Of a DNA stretch of 64,000 nt, positions 21,554-31,700 are shown piece after piece. The notes under the pieces are model-generated. The model saw only the letters and a list, made by a program, of their open reading frames with translations. It did not search any database and had not been told where the DNA came from. Location: contig OY755252.1 in assembly GCA_963576725.1 (NCBI GenBank), positions 45,361,552 to 45,425,551 of the forward strand, read 5' to 3'. The position numbers and the translations under genes are program-made. This stretch comes from Azorinus chamasolen (Eukaryota > Mollusca > Bivalvia > Cardiida > Solecurtidae). Within the stretch, counting starts at the first letter, position 1. Every line of letters begins with the position of its first letter.

Positions 21554-22261
21554 TATAAGGTTACGGAAAAGGATCAGTCTGGCATACGCTGTCGGTTCTG
21601 TATGCGTTACCTTCTAGATCGTTGTAAGTATTTCTTTGAAATGTTTTTTAAAATGTTTATCAGTTACATGTAAGTAGACATTTCTAAGACGTAATAATTT
21701 TATAGCCATGGAACTATTTTAATTTTCTGTAAATATGCATAATTTATGCTGACGGAATAACAGAAAACTCGGAGGATTCGAACCCAGATCATACAAAAGT
21801 GAATTTAAAACACAACAGTCTTCGGGCTAAACTACTGCACCACAGCGTCTAATGTGTTAATCACTGCTAATTCAACAAGTTTGAACTTAATCCACTGAAG
21901 GGGGAACGCGTTTTAATGAGAACCAAGTAAGGATGCAAAGATTATCGGATAAATAGTATATGTTTTCTTTTCAATCGCATGATAATTTGATTAAGAAACC
22001 CTTAAAGGGGTAGGAGTTGTCATAGACCTAAATAGTCTGTTCAGCTCCATCGATATTTGAGTAGGCCTATCTAAAAATAGAAAATGGGACGATCGTAACT
22101 GGAGTTTTGTTCAGAGAGCATCCAAGAAAAAATATTCTGTTTTATGTCTATTTGAATAAACATATCTACATTCTCGGTTCAAATGATCTTATTTTCAAAT
22201 TCAACCACGTTTTGTAATGTTAGTACCGAAACAATTTCCTTCGCGGTAGCTCATTTACGTC
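21554..22261. other. Intergenic stretch
   Basis: No coding or RNA feature recognised. GAGGATTCGAACCCAGATC at about 21773-21791 resembles a minus-strand tRNA T-arm, but no cloverleaf could be completed. Confidence 0.4.
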
Positions 22262-22489
22262 TTAACACATTCCCACCTAGTGACGCACTTTGGCGTCTCT
22301 GTAAAAGTCACATTAAGAAACCATTGTGATAAATAGAGCATTTGCTCCATAGGAGCAAATGCTCTATTTATCACAATGGTTTCAAAACTACACAATTCTA
22401 AAGTTTTCCTTTTCCCTAGTAAATGCTCCTTTTCGGTAGATTAAATCAAAGAGCTTGGGTCTAAATATAGTCTAGGGGGAATGAGTTAA
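22262..22489. mobile_element. MITE family A, copy 3
   Basis: TTAA ends, internal hairpin CCATTGTGATAAATAGAG / CTCTATTTATCACAATGG with AGCATTTGCTCCATAGGAGC centre. Confidence 0.8.
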
Positions 22490-22530
22490 TGGAAATGAAA
22501 ACAAAACAACATCCCAAAACGTTTTATTTT

Positions 22531-22651
22531 ACGAAAATACGTACAAAGTATTATAATATAGTGAAAATACGTACAAAGTATTATAATATAGTGTAAATAC
22601 GTACAAAGCATTATAATATAGTGAAAGTACGTACAAGGAATTATAATATAG
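22531..22651. repeat. 30 bp tandem repeat, four units
   Basis: Units of AATACGTACAAAGTATTATA + ATATAGTGA, next to the assembly gap. Confidence 0.85.
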
Positions 22652-22677
22652 TTTGATGGTTATTGCAGTTTATTTAG

Positions 22678-22877
22678 NNNNNNNNNNNNNNNNNNNNNNN
22701 NNNNNNNNNNNNNNNNNNNNNNNNNNNNNNNNNNNNNNNNNNNNNNNNNNNNNNNNNNNNNNNNNNNNNNNNNNNNNNNNNNNNNNNNNNNNNNNNNNNN
22801 NNNNNNNNNNNNNNNNNNNNNNNNNNNNNNNNNNNNNNNNNNNNNNNNNNNNNNNNNNNNNNNNNNNNNNNNNNNNN
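22678..22877. other. Assembly gap (200 N)
   Basis: Exactly 200 N, a usual placeholder length. True size and content are unknown; it follows the 30 bp tandem array. Confidence 0.99.
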
Positions 22878-23180
22878 AAAATGCGCTTACATAAGGGAAA
22901 TGGTTAAACATTAACTTACCCGTCACCGTTTATAAGTTGCATGCTTGATTGGGAGCCTGCTGCCGACTCTGTAAATACGAGTATTGACTGGATTCTCTTG
23001 ATAATTATAATTCAAAGGATATGCTATATGGTTTTATCCTTTGTTTAATCAAACAGGCATTAATGAGAAGTGTTTTACGACTGGTGGTTCATGTATAATT
23101 AAACAGGTGTCACAGGTGACATAATAAAACAAGTGTTTCTGTTGATACCTACGTATTAACCCCGTTTATGTGTCATTTGT

Positions 23181-23422
23181 TTAACCCTTTACACCATGAA
23201 TATTCATGCAAGTAAGAAATAATGACGTCATTAATATCAATAAGAATCATTTGTAATAATAGCGCACGGATACAGGAAATGGCCATGGCAGACATTGAAA
23301 AATCACATGTGTATTATATCATATGCAAACAGAGCAGACCCTCGTCAGACGGCTCCAATAGGATATTGGTTTGCTCTGTTTGCAAAGGTATAGAATGACA
23401 TATTAATGGAGTAAAGGATAAA
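23181..23422. mobile_element. MITE family I, copy
   Basis: Left TTAACCCTTTACACCATGAA, right AATGGAGTAAAGGATAAAC; CAAACAGAGCAGACCCTC hairpin partner TTTGCTCTGTTTGC. Confidence 0.6.
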
Positions 23423-23833
23423 CTAGTGTTGAAGTGAAATCTATAACAACTTGTAGGAATACCCCATGGTCACTGGTAAACCATATAACCTATTGCAGCT
23501 TGTATAGCAGTTTGCCGTGACAGACAGCGGAGAAAACAGTTCTGTAACATAAGCAAACAGAGAAGTCTAACTTGGAGAAACGTAGCAATGGTAGGGGTTA
23601 TGAAGTACATCAAACCAATACCCCACACATTGAATAATGGATTGTTGGTTTGACTTTGATATTGGCCCCAGAGAGTAATTATGAATATAATATCACAGAG
23701 ATGTACCGTGTTACCTGTTTATATTACAAAATCGGCCGTTTAACTCTTTCGATACCATGCATATGCATACAGTTTGTACCCCGATGAGACACAGCGTAAC
23801 TCTGTGTCTTACCAGGATCTAAACTGTATGTTA

Positions 23834-24038
23834 CAGTAAAACCCCTCTAATGCAACCACCAAAAAGGGGCATAATTCTGGATGGCAGGGGCAGGTGGTAG
23901 CTTAATGCAGGACGAGAGTTATGCAGAAAGCTCCTACAGGAGCTTTCTGCATAACGTTCGTCCTGTATTAAGCAACCACCTGCTTTAAACGGAACCAGTG
24001 GCTGTCCATTAAGTGGTCGCATTAGCGGGGTTTTACTG
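23834..24038. mobile_element. MITE family B, copy (205 bp)
   Basis: TA-flanked, CAGTAAAACCCCTCTAATGC / GCATTAGCGGGGTTTTACTG ends, long internal foldback. A degenerate family D hairpin lies directly upstream (23741-23830). Confidence 0.85.
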
Positions 24039-24491
24039 TACATGTACTATTACAATGGCTGTAGAATCCAACCGAAGAATAAAATATAGCAGATGACAAA
24101 GTTTGCAGACTAAACCAATCGGCAAAAGGAGATAGTTTGAAAAACAGTGATGAGTTACGGTTATTTAGATATGGTTCGTGGACAAGATACGTCGCCCACA
24201 ATGAATGATATGTGTACCGAAATCTAAATCTATTCACTTCACTCTAAACAAAACTAGTAAGGCCCTTCACAAGTTTGGACAAGTCAGACCAACGGACTTA
24301 CACGCCGACGCACGCACACCACGCATACACTCCATCACCATCGAGGAGACGAGTCGAGTTGACAACATGCGGGCTGGACAAAATCAACTTATTCATACAG
24401 TAACTGTTTACGCACGCACGCATTTGCTTCTGTAATTAATATATACGAACAGTAGACCCCCTCAAAAGCGGCCATGTAATGAATAGATATA
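24039..24491. other. Intergenic stretch
   Basis: No gene or repeat family firmly recognised. 24041-24200 carries fragments resembling the right side of family D (GCAGATGACAAAGTTTGCAG). Confidence 0.35.
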
Positions 24492-24697
24492 CAGTAAAAC
24501 CCCGCTAATGCGACCACTTAATGAACAGCCACTGGCTCCGTTTAAAGCAGGTGGTTGCTTAATGCAGGACGAACGTTATGCAGAAAGTTCCTGTAGGAGC
24601 TTTCTGCATAACTTCCGTCCTGCATTAAGCTATCACCTGCCCCTGCCACCCAAGAATTATGCCCCTTTTTGGTGGTTGCATTAGAGGGGTTTTACTG
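24492..24697. mobile_element. MITE family B, copy (206 bp)
   Basis: TA-flanked; same family ends as the copy 450 bp upstream, opposite arm variant order. Foldback centre AGAAAGTTCCTGTAGGAGCT. Confidence 0.85.
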
Positions 24698-24835
24698 TAT
24701 ATTGGCGTCTTGTAAAGTAGAAGGATGCTTAACGCAAGGTGAAGGTAATGTAGAAAGCTCATGTTTACATTTGGAATAATAAAATTAATATTCGCTTCAT
24801 CAGTTTCCAAAAGTACTATAAATTATACAATTACC

Positions 24836-25190
24836 CGGCGTCTCATCTGGATCCAATCTGTTTGGGATGTAAGTAATGCAGCCCTTACCAGGCATCAGGA
24901 TCCAAGCTGTTTGGGATGTAAGTAATGCAGCCCTTACCAGGCATCAGGATCCAAGCTGTTTGGGATGTAAGTAATGCAGCCCTTACCAGGATCCAAACTG
25001 TTTGGGATGTAAGTAATGCAGCCCTTACCAGGCATCAGGATCCAAGCTGTTTGGGATGTAAGTAATGCAGCCCTTACCAGACATCTGGATCCAAGCTGTT
25101 TGGGATGTAAGTAATGCAGCCCTTACCAGGCATCAGGATCAAAGTTGTTTGTGATGTAAGTAATGCAGCTCTTACCAGGCAAATGGTTAA
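24836..25190. repeat. About 48 bp tandem array, seven units
   Basis: Units of ATCCAAGCTGTTTGGGATGT + AAGTAATGCAGCCCTTACCA + GGCATCAGG; one unit is shortened. GGATCCAAACTGTTTG is the half-hairpin of family D, so the array looks like tandem amplification of one MITE arm. Confidence 0.85.
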
Positions 25191-25284
25191 TAGTGTACAG
25201 CTGGTGCATTTGTACTGATAATAGTTGATACTAGATGTCCAGATGCGTAAATTAAAACATTTTCAAGAATAACTTGTTTATTTC

Positions 25285-25365
25285 TCCACCATATCCTATA
25301 TTATGACCTCTCTTTAGAATCGTCTCAAAGAGACGATTCCAAAGTGTGGTCACGACAGTAGAAAC
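25285..25365. repeat. Family G hairpin
   Basis: CCTCTCTTTAGAATCGTCTC and AGACGATTCCAAAGTGTGG pair around AAAG; matches the centre of family G. Confidence 0.6.
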
Positions 25366-25418
25366 TCCGACAATGGCACACAACGTAGAGCGCCAAATTT
25401 ACATGGTGAAAAAGTTGT

Positions 25419-25490
25419 GACTCGACTGGGACTCGAACCCAGGGCCTCTGGCTTACCATGCCAACATTCTACCGACTGAGCTACCAAGCC
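25419..25490 (-). tRNA. tRNA-like sequence (anticodon loop reads GGT), probably a tRNA-derived repeat
   Basis: On the minus strand a 72-base cloverleaf can be drawn: acceptor GGCTTGG/TCGAGTC with three G-U pairs; A box TGGTAGCTCAGTCGGTAGA; anticodon stem TTGGC/GCCAG with loop ATGGTAA (T33, anticodon GGT, threonine); T arm CTGGG-TTCGAGT-CCCAG with an intact B box; discriminator A. The D stem has a mismatch (GCTC/GAAT). GGT is an unusual eukaryotic threonine anticodon, so I favour a tRNA-derived repeat or pseudogene over a working tRNA. Confidence 0.55.
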
Positions 25491-25739
25491 ACACAGTAAA
25501 GCCTATCAACTTATTTTACCATAATCATTTCTCGGCTACATATGAATCACAGACGTGGTGGGAAGTGCAGCTTATAACACATTTTGTACTTCAGACCAAA
25601 TATTGTTATTACGGAACATGTCATATGTCGACTGCATTTCTTTACAATTACGGTTCAACCCGCTCATAATTACCGTGTCAAGATAAACATTCACTTAAGT
25701 CATTTTCAAAAGTAAAGATGTAATCTGTTTGTCAACCGA

Positions 25740-26090
25740 AATACAATCAGGGTGACAAACAGTTCGGATCCTGAAGAAACGCCCAACTACTCGGGCCTCG
25801 TCTGAATCTAAACGTTTCGGATATGTAATCACTTATCCGCCCACAGCAGGCGGAAAGTTAACCACTTACTCCATAAATACACCTTTGCAAACAGAGTAGA
25901 CCCAGATTAGATGGCAGCCGTCTAATCTGGGTCTGCTGTGTTTGCTCATGAAATTATAACAAATCGAACTCCACAGTTTCTACCAATAAAAAAACATGTG
26001 CCCATGTTCCATTTTAAAACGTTAGCGTATAATGCATGATGTAATTACTTCTTACAGGAATATTCCTGGAGTAATTGTTTAAATAATAGG
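25740..26090. repeat. Family D and family I fragments, side by side
   Basis: CAAACAGTTCGGATCCTG ... GTCTGAATCTAAACG (D-type hairpin, 25757-25815) is followed by AACCACTTACTCCATAAATA and GCAAACAGAGTAGACCCAG / CTGGGTCTGCTGTGTTTGC (I-type, 25858-25950). Confidence 0.5.
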
Positions 26091-26374
26091 CCAACCAAGC
26101 TTTCTGTACTACGGGTATGTAAAGGTGGAAAGGTCAACCAGTGTTTTGATAACTCTACGTCAAATTAATGCGACCACAAATAGACCCAGATGAAATGATC
26201 AAACTGTTCATGTAGTAAATTTTTTATTAAAACCATTGATCTATGAAAAGATTTAAGCTATCCAAACCTTACTACATTACCCAAGAGGATATATTCATAG
26301 GCATTACAGTTTAAAGTTATATTGGCATTTTGCGTAACATATGCGTAACAGACCGTAAGTCGATTATTAAATAT

Positions 26375-26578
26375 AGTAAAACCCCGCTAATACGACCACT
26401 TAAAAGAGGTAAAATGCTGGGTGCTAGATACAGGCGGTAGCTTAATGCAGGACAAAAGTAATGCAGAAAGCTCCTAGTGGAGTTTTCTGCATTACTTTTG
26501 TCCTGCATTAAGCAACTACCTGCTGATAAAGACACCCGTGACGTTTTATTAAATGGTGGCATTAGAGGGGTTATACTG
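26375..26578. mobile_element. MITE family B, degenerate copy
   Basis: AGTAAAACCCCGCTAATACG / GCATTAGAGGGGTTATACTG ends; foldback centre CAGAAAGCTCCTAGTGGAGT. Confidence 0.75.
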
Positions 26579-27148
26579 TAATTTGCAATTATCCCGTTCC
26601 GTGATGAAGGCATTGACATCTACCTAACTCGTAGTTATAAACAGCTTCGATCCGAATGAGACGACGAGTAACTAAACGTCTCATCAGGATCCAATCTATT
26701 TGAAACTCGGTCGGTACTTTCTCACCAGATTGAACTAATTAGATACAGACACTAATTTCTTCACAGCGGGATAAAGATGAAACAAACAGTAACGTTACCC
26801 TTACAATTCTGAATTTGCAAATAGACTGTTCCAAAATTCAAACAGGTCAAGGTTATGGTGAATATTTAGGGATTTTCTACAGCAAAGTGTAACATTACAA
26901 ACAATGCAGACCCTGATGAGATGGCTCCTCTAGGAACCCTATCATCTGGGTCTACACTGTTTGCAAAGGACATTAGTTACCCGTCTCCCACACTGTAAGG
27001 GTCCAGGAACTCATTTGAATCTATTGGAACAAATGACTGGCTTCGGTCTAACTATATATGTATGCATTAGTAATGCAATTGGCACACCCTAACACTGTAC
27101 CTAATAAACACTAAACGGTTATACCAGACCCCACCTATATTATGAATA
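26579..27148. other. Intergenic stretch with TTAA-MITE hairpins
   Basis: D-type hairpin at about 26640-26705 and a CAAACAATGCAGACCCTGAT / ATCTGGGTCTACACTGTTTG hairpin at about 26900-26962. No gene. Confidence 0.45.
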
Positions 27149-27386
27149 TTAACCATTCGCTTGCTGAATTTTAAAATACATTCTCCTTCTTTACCTATGC
27201 CCTCTTGTATAATCACATGTATATTCACCGTATACAAGTATTTCGCTGTGCAATCATTGCCGTGGAGCACGACCAACTTGTAAATAGTGCAGACCCTGAT
27301 GAGACAGCTCCTGCAGGAGCTGTCTCATCTGGGTCTTCACTATTTACAGGTAGGTATATTGACCTGAATAGCAAGCGAAGGGTTAA
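27149..27386. mobile_element. MITE family E, copy 2
   Basis: TTAA ends and CAAGCGAAGGG termini; inverted relative to the copy at 21304. Central hairpin GAGACAGCTCCTGCAGGAGC conserved exactly. Confidence 0.85.
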
Positions 27387-27442
27387 TTAACTATGGTCTT
27401 TATATTGTTAAACAACAAGTGAATACGTTGCTATGACAAATA

Positions 27443-27754
27443 CAATTGAACTTCGATATCTCGACCATACAAATTACATGTTCTCGAGATAACAGCAGTT
27501 CGACTTATCCGATTTATAATCTGGACAATTTCACAAATTCACAGCTTAATGCAGGTCTAAAGTAATGCTGAAAACTTCTGTATGAGCCTTCAGCATTACT
27601 TTAGACCTGCATTAAGCTGTCACGTGTGTTTCTAGATATACGAAGTGATACATTTTAGAACATTCTGTGCTTTAACTTTTGGAAGGACCGAACATTTAGT
27701 TCGAGTTATCACGAAATTCGAGTTATCCGAGTTCGAGTTATTGAGGTTCTACTG
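27443..27754. mobile_element. MITE family C, copy 2
   Basis: CAATTGAACTTCGATATCTC start, right end decayed (GTTATTGAGGTTCTACTG); TA on both sides. Hairpin of TTAATGCAGGTCTAAAGTAA type. Confidence 0.75.
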
Positions 27755-28308
27755 TAGTATAGAATCAGATAAAAGATAATTTTATAATCAAACAGAGCAG
27801 ACGCTGATTAGGGTCCGTCTGATTTCGTTTTACTTTAATTTTGAAAACCATTGAGTAGTGTCAGGTACTGGCTTAACAGACTACTTAAAGTTAATGTGCT
27901 TTACAGGGGTTAACGGACTACTTTTAGTCAATGTGCTGAACAGTTATTGCGCATGACCTTTGTGCAACTCTCATCGTGCGAGTTAAACATAGTACCCAGC
28001 GCAGTTCAGTTAGTACAGAGGTCCCGATAAGATGCGGTCATTAAAATATTTTCAAGAATAACTTCGAAGAGACGATTCTAAAGAGTGATCACAATATTGG
28101 GTTGGGTGGAGAAAGAACGGTTTTAGTATTTGAGCATCTCTATCTGTTGTTCTGTTTCAAGATTAAGATACAAAATACACTTATTGTGAACCGCATTGGA
28201 TGCTGTCCTACAAGGAGGAATATACATCATGGTTTTATAACCATAAGAAGCTATCCACAAAGTATTGAACTTCGTATTTTGGCCATTGGGAACTCTTTTT
28301 CAGTAGTT
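27755..28308. other. Upstream region of the PAN-Sushi gene
   Basis: MITE hairpin remnant (27789-27835) and a family G half (AGACGATTCTAAAGAGTG near 28072). No upstream exon recognised. Confidence 0.4.
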
Positions 28309-28315
28309 TATATAA
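28309..28315 (+). promoter_or_regulatory. Candidate TATA box
   Basis: TATATAA, 70 bases before the ATG at 28385. It would place a start site near 28340 and a short 5' leader. Position and sequence only; no transcript evidence. Confidence 0.35.
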
Positions 28316-28384
28316 GCCATCAGGAATTACTTAATATGGGACCAAAGTTTTGAAACATTCATCCTAGATTCCCCGGAAGGAAAT

Positions 28385-28705
28385 ATGGCAGTGGATTTGT
28401 TTCTAGTTATATTTTCCTTGGTCACCACGCAGACCTTATGTGAAGATTCCGTCACCCACTTTAGCTTATCACCGAGTTATTTTGGAAAGACATTAAGAAC
28501 AGGCTCGAAAATAGGAACAGTATATGATATTGACATCGTTGCATGTGCTAGGGAATGCTTTACCGTCACAGCATGCAAGTCGTTTAATTACAACAAGATG
28601 ACAAGAACATGCTTTCTAAAAGGTACCAACAGTTCTGAGGCAAATGAAGCAGACTGGGATGAGGACAGCCGGTTCATATTTTCAGACGTTGATAACTGGC
28701 CAAAG
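28385..28705 (+). CDS. Exon 1: signal peptide + PAN/apple domain
   Basis: 107 codons, phase 0 at the donor CCAAAG|GTAACA. Start chosen because it is the Met directly before the hydrophobic signal core. ACARECF ... ACKSFNYN ... TCFLKG carries the PAN cysteine pattern. An alternative is use of the second or third donor copy (28745 or 28784), which adds 13 or 26 residues in frame. Confidence 0.88.
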
Positions 28706-31700
28706 GTAACACTTAGTAATACTGCCAGTACTATAAGTTCAAAGGTAACACTTAGTAATACTGCCAGTACTATAAGTTCAAAGGTAACACTTAGTAATAC
28801 TGCCAGTACTATAAGTTTCGTTAAAACATCAGAGCAACAGACAAACGTGCGTACTGAAATACTACAATCGTCATTTCTCCAACAAACGATATGTTGTGAC
28901 CACTCTTTAACCCTTTCGTTGCCAATGCCGGATATGTGACTACCTATGCAAACAGTTTGGATCCAGATGAGACGCCGAGTAACTCGGCGTCTCATCAGGA
29001 TCCAAACTGTTTGTTACTGTTACTATGTTTTTGAAACAAAAATGAAGAAAATAAAAAAAGGAAAATTTGTAGCAGGCGACAAAGTTAGCAGTCGACATAG
29101 TTTGGGAGCGAAAGGGTGAAAGTTGTCTCTTCGAGAAGAGTTGTCACAACATAGGGTTTAGTGTTTAACGCTTCTTAGCTGGAGCTCTGATAGCATCAAA
29201 CTGTTTGGAATAACTAATACCCTTGTAACCCTTTAGATGATAATTATGTGCTTTTGGTGCATTTTGTTGATTTTCTCTGTTTGTGCATATAGAGTAAACC
29301 CTGATAAAAACAACTTATGGAGTAACCCTCTGATCACGGCATACTCTCGGATTGCTTATGACATTATATAGATACAATTTTACTGCTTTGTTGATGGTCA
29401 AACCATACTGTGCATGCAGAAAGCTCATAGAGACATCCACCCTGCATTACGCAGCCACATGCCTAAACGTATCTAAATTCATCTCTACTAGGATTCGGGT
29501 TTAGAGGGGTTTAACTCTGTACGTTTTACAAGGAGCAGTAGCTGGCGGTCATTGCTCTGTACGTTTTACAAGGAGCAGTGGCTGGCGGTCATTGCTCTGT
29601 ACGTTTTACAAGGAGCAGTGGCTGGCGGTCATTGCTCTGTACGTTTTACAAGGAGCAGTGGCTGGCGGTCATTGGTCTGTACGTTTTACAAGGAGCAGTG
29701 GCTGGCGGTCATTGCATATGGACTACAGTAGAACCTGGCCTAAGCGCTGATTCATTTATTGAACATAGGAGCCTTAAAAAGCAGATGGTTGCCTAAGGAC
29801 AAAAGTACAGTGATCCCTCCCTACAACGACCCTCTCAATAACGAGTCCCTCCATACAACAACGCATGTCACTGTTTCCGAAACAACATGGCTCCAGAAAC
29901 ATCTTTTTTCCATCGTATTTTCTTTATGGCTCCATCAAATCCTATGTTGTGACCACTCTTTAGAATCGTCACAAAGTGACGATTCTAAAGAGTGGTCACA
30001 ACATAGGGTTTGATTGAGGCATATCGGTTTTTAGTTCTCAAAATACACCTTATCTGGGGATCTGTAAACAAGCTAGTTATGTTTGATTTTCCCTCCCTAT
30101 AACAACTCCCTCTGAACAACACATACAATCTTCGTATCCCAAATGGTGTCGTTGTAGAGAGGGAGCACTGTAATGCAGAAAGCTTCTATAAGAGCTTTTT
30201 GCATTTCTTTTGAACTGCGCAAAGCTACCCACCTGTCTTACAGGGCCATAGTTAGACCTCTTGTTGATGTAGCTTGACTCATTCCCTCCTACTGATGCCT
30301 TTTGATGCCCCTGTAAAAGTCATTTTTAAAACTATTGTGATGAACTGAGCATTTGCTCCATAGAAGCAAATGGTATATTTATGTTAATGGTTTCAAAACT
30401 ACATAATTCTGAAAGTTTCCTTTTCTCTAATAAATGGTCCCTTTCAATATTTATTTAAAGGGATTGTGTCTAAAACTAGTTAAGGAGGGAAATGTTTAAA
30501 ACATATTCTACTGTAGCTCAATCCTTGTCCAACTACTCACGACCTGACTTGCTTGACACGAGATAAGAGATTGAATCTCCCAACAAGACCCATGCATGAA
30601 ATAACATAATAAAGTTACCTCGTCCTCATCCTGATACTGCGTGATGCGTTAACGTCTAGTATACCGTTATAATATATATGTAAAGCTAGGTTCCCACTGC
30701 CGATCAGACCAACTCGATCAAGCCCGATCAAATGATCGGAGACTAGTCTATTTAGCTCGGCAGGAGTGAAGGGGAGTGATCGGGGAGGTCTACCTTGGTC
30801 GGCATCGCCCAGACTCCCTACCCGAATGTTTTGGACATGTACACAAATCGGATAGAGATCGAGTAGCCACCCGCTCGAGAAGCGGTCGGGAAGCGGTCGG
30901 GTATTTATCGAGAAGAGGATAGGGTTGATCGGAAGACATTCGTGTAGAGATCTAGTGCGGTCGGGATGAAGTCATTTACCCGTTCTGTACCCGATCATCG
31001 CGACCTCTACTCTAATAATACCCGATCGACCCAAGTACGACCAGGACGATCTGGTCGGGTAGAGACCGAGCAGAGGTCCAGTTGGTTGGGTAGAGGTCAT
31101 GTAGGGATCGTATCTGGGTCGAGATGATCGAGCAGAGATCGGAGTGGTTGTTGAGTTGACGTCGTGGAGGAGTCGTGAATGATCGCGAGGGGGTCGTGTA
31201 TAATCGAGTAGAGGTCGAGAAGAACTCGTGTACATGCCTTCGGTCGAGCATGGGCGTGGAATTTGGTTGATAGGGATGATCGAGTTGATCTGATCGGCAA
31301 TGGGAACCTACCTTTATTTAGGATAGTTCTCATGCTGCGGTTCGAGGCAGCACTGTGTGCCTCAGTGAGTGTCATATTTGATCTGATATCACGATACTCC
31401 TTTGCCATTTTTGAATATTGGGTGTATATGTTGATTGTTTGTAATATTTTATTGCGTGCATTAGCTACAAAAATCCTCTGAGAACCTACTGACCGAGTAT
31501 CAGACGAATTGGATTATGATGAGACGCCAAGTTACTCGACGTCTCATTTTAATTTAAACAGTTTATATGTTTAATCACTCATCCGCTGATCACTCATCCG
31601 TTATGTAATCACTCATTCACTATGTAATCACCCATACGCTATGTGATCTCTCATTCGCCATGTAAGCACTCACCACCTATGTACTCATTCATTCTCTATT

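Noticed and set aside
22653..22926. Open frames crossing the N run
   Set aside because: They consist mostly of undetermined residues.
24836..25190. CRISPR-like regular array (also 29516-29715 and 31565-32010)
   Set aside because: Direct tandem repeats with no unique spacers, in eukaryotic DNA.
28588..28995. 135-residue minus-strand frame opposite exon 1
   Set aside because: Shadow of the coding exon and its 39 bp repeat.
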